Shown here: in pieces, positions 1-8,345 of the stretch
Numbering within the stretch: position 1 is the first letter of the stretch
Layout: each line of letters opens with the position of its first letter
Origin: Saccharomyces uvarum
Lineage: Eukaryota; Ascomycota; Saccharomycetes; Saccharomycetales; Saccharomycetaceae
Assembly: GCA_947243795.1 (NCBI GenBank)
Contig: OX365940.1
Span: 744,001-808,000 of the forward strand
Direction: 5' to 3'
Length of the DNA stretch: 64,000 nucleotides
Notes under the pieces: model-generated
What the model saw: only the letters and a program-made list of their open reading frames with translations
The model's database searches: none
Told to the model about the DNA's origin: nothing
Translations under genes and position numbers: made by a program

Positions 1-77
1 ATAGTATATAGTTTGTGTTTTTCGCAGCACTTTCACAATATAAATGTTCCGGCACCTTCAATTAATATGTATCCTTA

Positions 78-1412
78 TTATAGGCAATTAGAAGTATTAC
101 AGTTGACAGCATCGTCGACAATACAATTGGATGATGCTGTGGTGGCACCATAGGCAGTAGGGGAACGCTTCTTATCGCGTTCAGAGTTTCCGCTGTTCTC
201 CAAGGCTTCTTGAGATGATGAAGGGGAAGGTTCTGTACCGCCGGCTATGATGGAAAATCTTCTACGGATATCCTCGTTGACGTCTCCAGAAACAAATTCT
301 GGTTGAACCGTGGCAGAATGAATACCATGTTGATGGAAGATTTTTCTTATCAATTTCGCGGAGCTAATGAATTTATCAGGTGTGCAGTCAATCTGAACAT
401 GAATGGATGCAATGTATATGGACTCGGTCAGATTCCAGATATGGAAATCATGGACCGCAACAACACCAGGTACTGCCAAAATCTCTCTTTGAACTTGATC
501 AGCAGAAATTGTAGATGGGGTAGCTTGTAGTAAAATTCTTGAAGCTCTACGTGATAAGGGCAAAGCTGAAGAGAAAATAATAATGGTGATAAGCAAAGAG
601 ACAATCGGATCCGAATAAAATCTCCAGGAGTATTCCGTTTTCCAAATGAACAAAGCTGCTGCAATGACACCGATGTTACCCAACGCGTCACCCACAACAT
701 GTAAAAAGACACCGTGCATATTTAATGAACGTTGGTTGCTTTTCTTCGATCCGTTATTGTGACCATGATCGTCATGGTGCAATAAAGGTTGGCTTTCGTT
801 GGATAGTCTGTTTACTACTGATTGGGGAAGGACTTCTCTGATGTCTTCTGATGGGCCAGGACTTGAAATAGCATCTTCATCGATGGAAAAACTCTCGTTT
901 GGAAGAGATGCATGGGAATGGGAATGAGTGGCATTCGACTCTATGTCCAGATCGCTATTTCCGCCTACGACGGAGCCATGAGAATGCGAGTGCAAACTGT
1001 CACTGCCATGGTCGTGGAACAAAAACAAACCCGCAATGTTGGAGATTAAACCTGCCACACCAACGTACAGAACCAACTTTGGGTTCTGAATTTCTTGAGG
1101 TTCAAGCAATCTTTGCAAAGCTTCAATCATAATGGAAAAGCACAAGGCAATAAGGAAAACAGCGTTGATTAAGGCACCCAAAATTTCAGCTCTTTTCCAG
1201 CCGTAAGTGTACTTAGCATCGGGACCCCTGTTTTTGGCCACGTCCACTGCCCAAAGTGCCACTAAAAGAGAAATAATATCATTTAGCATGTGGAACGAAT
1301 CGGCAATCAAAGCCAACGAATGTGACATGTAACCAATGGTCAGTTCCAACAGGAAAAAGACCGTGTCTAAGGTCAAAAGAGAAATAATTCTCAATTCTTT
1401 ACCGGTAATCAT
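78..1412 (-). CDS. ZRC1: Vacuolar zinc/cadmium:H+ antiporter Zrc1 (cation diffusion facilitator)
   Basis: Zrc1 moves Zn2+ (also Cd2+ and Co2+) from the cytosol into the vacuole. The 444-residue product starts MITGKELRII, like the S. cerevisiae protein (about 442 aa), and ends in the same CIVDDAVNCNTSNCL tail. CDF features are visible: six hydrophobic segments, the TM2 metal site in ADSFHMLND, the TM5 site in HVVGDALGN, and a long His-rich cytosolic loop between TM4 and TM5 (repeats of HSHSHG, THSHSHAS and HHDDHGHN). I chose the ATG at 1412. The frame stays open to an upstream ATG at 1472, which would add 20 residues not present in the family. It is a paralogue of COT1 from the whole-genome duplication. 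A Zap1-type element lies about 170 bp upstream. Confidence 0.97.
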   Translation of the reverse strand: MITGKELRIISLLTLDTVFFLLELTIGYMSHSLALIADSFHMLNDIISLLVALWAVDVAKNRGPDAKYTYGWKRAEILGALINAVFLIALCFSIMIEALQRLLEPQEIQNPKLVLYVGVAGLISNIAGLFLFHDHGSDSLHSHSHGSVVGGNSDLDIESNATHSHSHASLPNESFSIDEDAISSPGPSEDIREVLPQSVVNRLSNESQPLLHHDDHGHNNGSKKSNQRSLNMHGVFLHVVGDALGNIGVIAAALFIWKTEYSWRFYSDPIVSLLITIIIFSSALPLSRRASRILLQATPSTISADQVQREILAVPGVVAVHDFHIWNLTESIYIASIHVQIDCTPDKFISSAKLIRKIFHQHGIHSATVQPEFVSGDVNEDIRRRFSIIAGGTEPSPSSSQEALENSGNSERDKKRSPTAYGATTASSNCIVDDAVNCNTSNCL

Positions 1413-2327
1413 AACTCTACTAGTTTGTCCTGATACGCTTGTCTGTTGTGAGTGAATAAAATCCTGCGCCAAGCTTTTCGTTTGGTTAGTGAGCTTTTAT
1501 GTAGTCTTTCTCTGGTTTAGGCAGCAGTGGGGTTTTGCGGTGAAAAGTTTCAAGCGATGCAGCAACTATTTCTGTTTCTTCACCTTCAAGGCCATCCATC
1601 CATCATCTGAAGAAAAAGAAAGAGAGGGGTGCCGATTTTCCAAAACCAGCACGGGATTTTTTAAGAGTGCGGTTGCCTTAAGGTGTATGGGCTCATGCCA
1701 GGAACAATGCAATAGAGTTTTGAGTTTCTTTAAGGTTGGGCAGCGAAGGTGGTCAATGCCAACTAACGTGTGTCTAGGCAGGATCTGCAACGGTTTTCCA
1801 TTGGACCCCGTATCTAAGAGAAGGATATGCTCGCTACGTTTTGTGGGCTGAGCTGAGCGCCGTTCAAAGCATGTCCCTCACCCCGGTCTGGCGAACCGTC
1901 TCTAATAAAAAGGGCGCATTGTCCAAAGTCCAGAACATGTTCTTGCCGGACGCAAACTCCATCTACCGGGATCTGCCCGGATCTGTAAGTGTTTGAGTGA
2001 ACCGAATTTCTTTTTATGAGATAGAGATCCCTCCCATTTCTTTTGCAAGTGCTTGTTAACGGTCCGCAAGCACACGGTACAGTTTTCTTTTTCTTAGCAT
2101 TTTTCTTTTCTTTTTCTTTTTCTTCCTCTTCCTCTTCCTCTTCCTCTTCTCTTGACACTCAATGGCCGTATTCCGCGTAACGGTCTGGTGTTTCTTTTGG
2201 GCCCGTTTCTATTTCCTTCACCTATAAAAATAGACCTTATTCGCGTTTTCTTTCTTTCTTATGTGAAGCTCTCCTCTTCTGCAAACCCGTATCCACCAAG
2301 TGTGCACAAGAATACATACACAATACA
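1413..2327. promoter_or_regulatory. Divergent intergenic region ZRC1 / YMR244W
   Basis: This is a 0.9 kb shared promoter region with no supportable gene. Besides the zinc-response element it holds a long pyrimidine tract at about 2090-2152, which includes a (TTCCTC)n run. A TATA box (TATAAAAA) lies at about 2223, roughly 105 bp before the YMR244W start. Small open frames here show no family similarity. Confidence 0.6.
1582..1592. promoter_or_regulatory. Candidate Zap1 zinc-responsive element upstream of ZRC1
   Basis: The sequence ACCTTCAAGGC matches the zinc-responsive element consensus ACCTTNAAGGT at 10 of 11 positions and sits about 170 bp upstream of the ZRC1 ATG. A weaker relative, TTCTTTAAGGT, occurs near 1727. 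ZRC1 is a known Zap1 target in S. cerevisiae, so the site fits its context; binding here is inferred. Confidence 0.6.
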
Positions 2328-3401
2328 ATGATATTTTGCAAATTACTGACACCTTACTCGGTGCTATCGTTTTTGAATGCCGGCTTGTTCAAGGCGGCGA
2401 CGGCGGCGCCATCGCCTTCGCCCGGCATCCAAATGACGGAAAATGGGAACGAAAATCACCACGAGCACGTCAAGCGTGGCGGAACATGCGACTTTCCCAA
2501 CTACGACGGGATGGTCTCGGTGCAAAAGGGTGGCAGCAATGCCGGGTGGGCCATGAGTCCCGACCAAGAGTGTTCGTACGGGACATGGTGTCCCTATGCG
2601 TGCCAGCCGGGCCAGCTAATGGGGCAGTGGGACCCCTCGGCCACCACGTACACCTACCCGAAGAGCCAAAACGGCGGGCTGTACTGCGACTCCAGTGGGA
2701 ACCTGCAAAAGCCAAACAGCGGCAACGACTACTGCTACGATGGGAAGGGGACCGTGGTGGCGAAGAACACCGCCGGCAGCGGCGACGTGGCGTTTTGCCA
2801 GACCGTGCTGCCTGGTAACGAAGCCATGCTGATCCCGACGCTGGTTGGGTCCGGCTCTCAGCAGACGCTGGCCGTGCCCGGGACAGACTACTGGGCCTCC
2901 ACCGCGTCGCACTTCTACATAAACGCGCCCGGCGTGAGCGTGGCGGACGGGTGCCAGTGGGGGAGCTCTTCCAACCCGCAGGGGAACTGGGCTCCGTACG
3001 TGGCCGGTTCCAACATGGACGACAGCCAAAACACGTTCGTCAAGATCGGGTGGAACCCGGTCTACCTGGAGTCGTCGTGCCCCTTCAAAGACGTGAAGCC
3101 CTCGTTCGGAATCAAGATCACATGCGACGACGAGTCGCAGTGTGAGGGACTGCCCTGCTCGATTGACCCGAGCTCCAACGGCGTCAACGAGGTGTCGAGC
3201 TCTGGCGGCGGCTCCTCCGGGGCCGGCGGCGGCAACTTCTGCGTCGTTACGGCCAAGAACGGCGCCAAGGCCAACATCGAAGTGTTCGACAGCGGCTCGT
3301 CGTCGTCGTCGTCCAACAAGAAGAGAGACGCGAACTCGCCGGAAATCAGCACCACGACGGTCACCCAAATCGAGTACAGAACCGTTACGGTTGCCGCCTA
3401 G
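2328..3401 (+). CDS. YMR244W: Secreted SUN-family (GH132-like) cell-wall protein, YMR244W orthologue
   Basis: The 357-residue protein has a hydrophobic N-terminus that looks like a signal peptide, then a dibasic KR at about residues 46-47 where Kex2 could cut. The cysteine-rich SUN domain of the Sun4/Sim1/Uth1 family follows from CDFPNYDGMV to about residue 285, with the hallmark strings GWAMSPDQEC, WCPYACQPGQLMGQWDP and GGLYC. A Ser/Gly-rich linker, a second KR and a Thr/Val-rich tail close the protein. SUN proteins act in cell-wall septation and beta-glucan metabolism; the specific role of this member is not established. The gene is strikingly GC-rich (about 60% by eye, with strong G/C third positions) beside AT-rich neighbours. 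A TATA box lies about 105 bp upstream. Confidence 0.93.
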   Translation: MIFCKLLTPYSVLSFLNAGLFKAATAAPSPSPGIQMTENGNENHHEHVKRGGTCDFPNYDGMVSVQKGGSNAGWAMSPDQECSYGTWCPYACQPGQLMGQWDPSATTYTYPKSQNGGLYCDSSGNLQKPNSGNDYCYDGKGTVVAKNTAGSGDVAFCQTVLPGNEAMLIPTLVGSGSQQTLAVPGTDYWASTASHFYINAPGVSVADGCQWGSSSNPQGNWAPYVAGSNMDDSQNTFVKIGWNPVYLESSCPFKDVKPSFGIKITCDDESQCEGLPCSIDPSSNGVNEVSSSGGGSSGAGGGNFCVVTAKNGAKANIEVFDSGSSSSSSNKKRDANSPEISTTTVTQIEYRTVTVAA

Positions 3402-3594
3402 TTGTTATTTTATTTTATGTTTTATTATATATTTAGTTGTGTTATTATTCTTTTTCTGGTATACCGCATTTCCCCGAAATAGAAAAAAAAACGTGAATTA
3501 GGTGTGCAAATATTTACATGGCTATCCTTTATTTCTTTCTTTACTCTTTTCCTACGCTATACAGGAATATATATGATTATGTGCACAGTACAGC

Positions 3595-3909
3595 TCACTG
3601 CTTGTGCTCCCTCTGCTGGGCTTCCTGCTCGATCTTCTTGATGGCCTCCTCCCTCCGAATGTCGATGATCCGCTTCTCCTTGAAGTACTTGATCCAGCTG
3701 TGAGCGCAGTTCTCCTCAAACTTCTCGTTCTCTGCCCGGCACTGGGCGCCTATGATCTTGCCGTTCTTGGGGTCCGTGGCGTCCAGAACATTAGCCCTGT
3801 CCAGACACTGGAAGAACACGTCCCTGGACTCCCAGCACAGCTTCCGCTGCGACCGGGTGTTAGGGGGTTGAGAGTCCTTCTTGCCGCTGTTGAATGAAAA
3901 CAAGCCCAT
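3595..3909 (-). CDS. COA6: Cytochrome c oxidase assembly factor Coa6
   Basis: Coa6 is a small mitochondrial intermembrane-space protein that helps deliver copper to Cox2 during complex IV assembly. The 104-residue product starting MGLFSF has the paired cysteine motif of the family: CX9C (from CWESRD to QC) followed by CX10C (from CRAENE to ENC), which form the disulphide-linked helical hairpin. Its length equals the S. cerevisiae protein. The frame is open upstream to an ATG at 3972, which would add a His/Ser-rich stretch (THSHSHSHGKH) not known in the family. I took the internal ATG at 3909. It converges on YMR244W (193 bp between stops) and is divergent from FAA4. Confidence 0.93.
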   Translation of the reverse strand: MGLFSFNSGKKDSQPPNTRSQRKLCWESRDVFFQCLDRANVLDATDPKNGKIIGAQCRAENEKFEENCAHSWIKYFKEKRIIDIRREEAIKKIEQEAQQREHKQ

Positions 3910-4794
3910 CGCGAGTTGATGCTTTCCGTGTGAGTGTGAGTGCGAGTGCGTATACGTGCGTGCGTGTCCCATGTACCAAGCAGTATCTTGCTAGCACAAC
4001 CCTATCTCTTTCTCTTTCTTTGTTCTCCTCTCCTGCCTCTGTCAACCGCATTCTCTTGCGCGCCGGCAACCCGCTTTTGTTGGATTTCGCCCGGCCTACC
4101 GTTAACTGCAGGAAAAACACCGATATACAATTAGGGCCAAGGTCTTCAGGGACTCAGCGTTACAAAACAATACCACACAATGCTTCGATTGCATCGCCCT
4201 TTGTGATAGAGAAGATCAGGAAGCATGATACATACACTGCAGCACACGCCGTTGGGACCCGCCAAGTTTCTTTGGCGGGTTGTTGATTGCTGGCTCATGG
4301 GCGTCTAAAGCTGAGGCCGCTGTTCGGCTTTTGGCTGCGCGTGGGCCTTTTCCCAACAAAAACCATCGCCAAGCAGACGAAATAAGGCGAAAAGAGTCCG
4401 AACCGCCCAGACCCATCGTCGTCGCTGGCCGCGCAAACTTATATAAGCGGTGGCGATGTGCTTGTTAGTTAGAAACGTCGAGTGCCTGGGAGACTGCCCT
4501 ATTCTCTGACCGTTTGTATCTATTGTTCTTATTCTTATTCTTATTCTTATTCAGTGTTCAGACCTAATCAACAACTTTCTCGCCGCCGCTTCCCAACAAA
4601 AACTGCCCTTCAGTTTCAGTTTTCAGATAAGGCTCAACAATACGCATTACAGATCATTCTTTTCTCCTTTGCCTGCAACCATCCCTGCGTCGCCGTAAAA
4701 GCAAGGATACATAAGAGCCCATCGCAGGAACTAATCACACATTTGCCTTCCTTTATTTGATTATCGCTAGAGACTAGAAGCCAAGCACGCATCA
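3910..4794. promoter_or_regulatory. Divergent promoter region COA6 / FAA4
   Basis: No gene is supported here. The region contains a perfect 9-bp inverted repeat at 4257-4280, a TATA box (TTATATAAG) near 4439, about 350 bp before the FAA4 ATG, and a (TTCTTA)n/(TTATTC)n microsatellite at about 4519-4553 that probably lies in the FAA4 leader. Several open frames in this stretch lack any recognisable similarity. Confidence 0.5.
4257..4280. repeat. Perfect inverted repeat ACCCGCCAA-N6-TTGGCGGGT
   Basis: The two 9-bp arms are exact reverse complements separated by six bases (GTTTCT). The repeat lies between the divergent COA6 and FAA4 promoters. It could bind a dimeric regulator or form a small hairpin; I do not recognise the factor. 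Confidence 0.6.
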
Positions 4795-6882
4795 ATGTCC
4801 GAACAATACTCCATTGAAGTCGGTAAAGCCGCTAACGAGCATGAAACACCTCCCAGAAGAAACATCCGGGTCAAAAATCAGCCCATCATCAGACCGTTGG
4901 GCTCCTCCGCCTCCACGCTGTACGAATTCGCCCTCGAGAGTTTCACCAGAGGTGGCAAGAAGACCGGTATGGCATGGAGAGACATCATCGAGATCCATGA
5001 GACCAAGAAGACCGTTGTCAAGAAGATCGACGGTAAGGACAAGCCCGTGGAGAAGGTATGGCTGTACTACGAATTGTCTCCCTACCACAACATGAGCTAC
5101 GAGGAGATGATCCGCGTGATGCATGATGTCGGTCGTGGGCTGATAAAAGTGGGTGTCAAGCCCAACGGTGAAGACAAGTTCCACATCTTCGCCTCCACCT
5201 CGCACAAATGGATGAAAACATTCCTGGGATGCATGTCCCAAGGTGTCCCCGTGGTCACCGCGTATGACACGCTGGGCGAGAGCGGTCTGATTCATTCCAT
5301 GGTCGAGACCGAGTCCTCTGCCATCTTCACAGACAACAATCTGCTGTCCAAACTGGTAGTGCCCTTGCAGTCCGCCAAGGACATCAAAGTCGTCATCCAC
5401 AACGAACACATCGACCCTAATGACAAGAGACAGGGCGGTAAGCTGTACAGGGACGCCAAGACCGCCGCCGACAAGATCAGAGAGGTTAGACCAGACATCA
5501 AAATCTACAGTTTCAACGAAATCGTCGCGATAGGTAGGAAGGCCAAAAACGAGGTCGAACTCCACTTGCCCAAGCCTAAGGACCTGGCCTGTATCATGTA
5601 CACTTCGGGTTCCACCGGTACGCCAAAGGGTGTGGTATTGACCCATTACAACATTGTTGCCGGTATCGGTGGTGTGGGCCACAGTGTCTATGGATGGATC
5701 AACTCTTCAGACCGTGTCATTGCATTCCTGCCCCTAGCTCACATTTTTGAACTAACCTTTGAATTCGAATCCTTCTACTGGAACAGTATTCTTGGGTACG
5801 CCAACCCCAAAACTTTGACCTCCGCTTCTACACATAATTGTGAAGGTGACTTGATCGAGTTCAAACCAACCTTAATGGTGGGTGTGGCCGCCGTATGGGA
5901 AACCGTGAGAAAGGGTATCTTGGCCAAGATCAAAGAATTGCCCAGCTTGTCCCAAAAGTTCTTTTGGTCCATGTATGCCTTGAAGGAAAAAAATGTGCCA
6001 TGCACTGGGCCTTTAACTCGTTTTATCTTCAGAAAAATTAGAGAAGCCACTGGTGGACAACTGAGGTATATCATGAATGGTGGGTCCGCCATCAGTATAG
6101 ATGCTCAAAGATTCCTCTCTAATGTCCTGTGTCCCATGCTGATTGGTTACGGGTTAACAGAATGTGTTGCAAACGCTTGTGTTTTGGAACCTGATCATTT
6201 TCTCGAATTCGGTATCGCCGGTGACATTGTTGGTACCATGACAGCAAAATTAGTAGATGTTGAAGAATTGGGTTATTTCGCAAAGAATAATCAAGGGGAA
6301 TTACTACTGAAGGGTGCACCCGTCTTATCCGAATACTACAAAAACCCTGAAGAAACCGCCAACGCTTTGACTGATGATGGTTGGTTCCGTACTGGTGACA
6401 TTGCTGAATGGACTCCCAGGGGACAGGTTAAAATCATTGATAGAAAAAAGAATCTGGTAAAAACCCTAAACGGTGAGTACATTGCATTGGAAAAATTAGA
6501 ATCCGTCTACAGATCAAACCCTTATGTGCACAATGTCTGTGTTTATGCTGATGAAACTAGACTTAAACCAATCGGTATCGTGGTACCCAACTTGGAGCCC
6601 TTATCCAAACTGGCTGTTAAATTGGGTATAATGAATTCCGGTGAAGACATTGAGTGTTATATCCACGACAAAAAACTACAGGATGCTGTTTGCCAAGATA
6701 TGTTAGCAACTGCCAGAACTCAAGGTTTGAACGGTATTGAATTGTTATGTGGTATTGTTTTCTACGAAGAAGAATGGACTCCTGAAAATGGACTTGTTAC
6801 ATCCGCCCAAAAATTAAGGAGAAGAGATATCTTAGCCGCCGTCATGCCTGATGTCAAAAAGGTTTTCGAAGCTAGCGGTTAG
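4795..6882 (+). CDS. FAA4: Long-chain fatty acyl-CoA synthetase Faa4
   Basis: Faa4 activates imported and endogenous long-chain fatty acids to acyl-CoA using ATP and CoA. It feeds lipid synthesis, protein myristoylation and beta-oxidation. The 695-residue protein has the AMP-binding signature YTSGSTGTPKG at residues 269-279. Its FACS motif includes DGWFRTGDIAEWTP and the lysine-rich IDRKKNLVK. The length (694 aa in S. cerevisiae) and the N-terminus with ANEHETPPRRNIRVK match Faa4 rather than its duplicate Faa1. Identity to the S. cerevisiae protein is only about 80%, one of the clearer signs of a distant sister species. The ATG follows CACGCATCA, after a leader with short repeats. Confidence 0.97.
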   Translation: MSEQYSIEVGKAANEHETPPRRNIRVKNQPIIRPLGSSASTLYEFALESFTRGGKKTGMAWRDIIEIHETKKTVVKKIDGKDKPVEKVWLYYELSPYHNMSYEEMIRVMHDVGRGLIKVGVKPNGEDKFHIFASTSHKWMKTFLGCMSQGVPVVTAYDTLGESGLIHSMVETESSAIFTDNNLLSKLVVPLQSAKDIKVVIHNEHIDPNDKRQGGKLYRDAKTAADKIREVRPDIKIYSFNEIVAIGRKAKNEVELHLPKPKDLACIMYTSGSTGTPKGVVLTHYNIVAGIGGVGHSVYGWINSSDRVIAFLPLAHIFELTFEFESFYWNSILGYANPKTLTSASTHNCEGDLIEFKPTLMVGVAAVWETVRKGILAKIKELPSLSQKFFWSMYALKEKNVPCTGPLTRFIFRKIREATGGQLRYIMNGGSAISIDAQRFLSNVLCPMLIGYGLTECVANACVLEPDHFLEFGIAGDIVGTMTAKLVDVEELGYFAKNNQGELLLKGAPVLSEYYKNPEETANALTDDGWFRTGDIAEWTPRGQVKIIDRKKNLVKTLNGEYIALEKLESVYRSNPYVHNVCVYADETRLKPIGIVVPNLEPLSKLAVKLGIMNSGEDIECYIHDKKLQDAVCQDMLATARTQGLNGIELLCGIVFYEEEWTPENGLVTSAQKLRRRDILAAVMPDVKKVFEASG

Positions 6883-8345
6883 TTTTTTCATTTTTTCTTC
6901 CCATCCATAACCTTCCTTTTACGCATCAACTTGCAAATACCAAAACTACGTACATAATACGGGTTTTTTTTTACATAGATACAATTAATAAATAATTAAT
7001 AGATTACATTACATACAAACAAGTTTTTTCATTTCAACAAGACAAAAAAGAAAAAAAAAAGAACTACAAGCGCATAATTATTTAGTAAATTTCTCCCGGA
7101 TATGAAACTGCATTCTACTATTAATTTTAATAGATGAGCGATTAGACGGGATTTTTATTTCTATGACTTCTGTAAACCATCGAATGCCTCCAACTCCTAA
7201 TAATGAAACACATTCACATAACCAGACCCAATATTTTTTTGTTCCATTCCAACTCCTCACCACCAACTCTTTCCTATTTTCCATTCCTCCTCCACTCCCC
7301 TTACCTGAATAAACATCACACATTGCAACCAACAAGGCAGCACATAATATTCACCAAGTTTGAAATAATAAAGTCTCACCCATGTCCAATCATGCAAAAA
7401 CGCAAAATACCTCAACAACATAAATAAAAAGCACAAATGAAAACCCAAGTAAAAGATGTACTTAGAAAGGAGGAGGATAATAAGAAAAAAAAATAAAAAC
7501 GTCACAAAAGACAATAAAAAATAAGAAAAGAGGAATCGAAAAATTTCCTATAATAAACCTTAACGCGGAGTTTCTGTCAACACACTGTATGGTAGCGAAA
7601 CGTGTGAAATTAACAAAATCAACCACAGAATATCATGAACTTGAACATAGACACGACTGAAAAACTCAATCACGCTATACAGCCAAGCGGAAAAAAGACC
7701 CCACTTACCTTATCTCTTAAATCTCCATAAAATATTTATCCCTCCTCTCGCATCCAGACCTAAGTAAATACATTACTCGACTCGAGATCATTTATTCCCT
7801 CTACCATGCCATCGAAGTATTTTTTCGGCTATTGCAAAATATAAACATGTTAATAGTAAGACACATTGCTTCAAAGTTAAAATGAATAAATGTATCACCT
7901 GAATGGATATACAATGTCCTCAGATTTCTTCAAGCAAAAGAAGAGTCAGAAGAAAAAAAATAAAAAATAATGACGATTTGAAAAAAGAACTATAGCAAAA
8001 CAAAAAAATAAAAAGGTCCTAAACGGCTATGCTCACAAATTCCTTTTTAAAAGCTAGGGATACTCAATAGAATTTCATCAATGGTTATTTTCTTTTAGCA
8101 AGAACTAAACAAAAGTAATAACAGAAGAACATAAGCAAGAGACGATTTTTTTCACTTTAGTTTTATCTCGAAAGTGGTTAAAAAAGAAAAAAAGAAAAAA
8201 AATGTATCGTGTCGGGTAACTAAGCGATAAAAGCCATATAGGGCTTGAAGCTACACATATAATATAGAGTACGATGTAATAATTATAAAAAGAGCCTAAC
8301 TGGCTGTTTTCAGGATACGTCTATACAAGCTTTATACAATGCAGT
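6883..8345. other. Long AT-rich intergenic region between convergent FAA4 and RKR1
   Basis: These 1.46 kb lie between two 3' ends, so no promoter is required. The sequence is AT-rich with many A and T runs suited to 3'-end formation of both neighbours. The open frames of 74-85 codons on both strands overlap each other and show no recognisable protein family. I see no tRNA, LTR or snoRNA box pair that I would defend. Confidence 0.4.

Noticed and set aside
1413-1472. N-terminal extension of Zrc1 by 20 residues from an upstream ATG
   Set aside because: The family start MITGKELRII is conserved and the extension has no counterpart that I know of; kept only as a note.
2616-3368. 250-codon open frame opposite YMR244W
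   Set aside because: It is an Arg/Ala/Val-rich shadow created by the high GC of the real gene, with no domain.
4792-5682. 296-codon open frame opposite FAA4
   Set aside because: A mirror frame of a strongly codon-biased gene; it has no protein family features.
7078-7514. Small frames of 74-85 codons on both strands in the FAA4-RKR1 spacer
   Set aside because: They overlap each other, are of low complexity and match nothing known to me.
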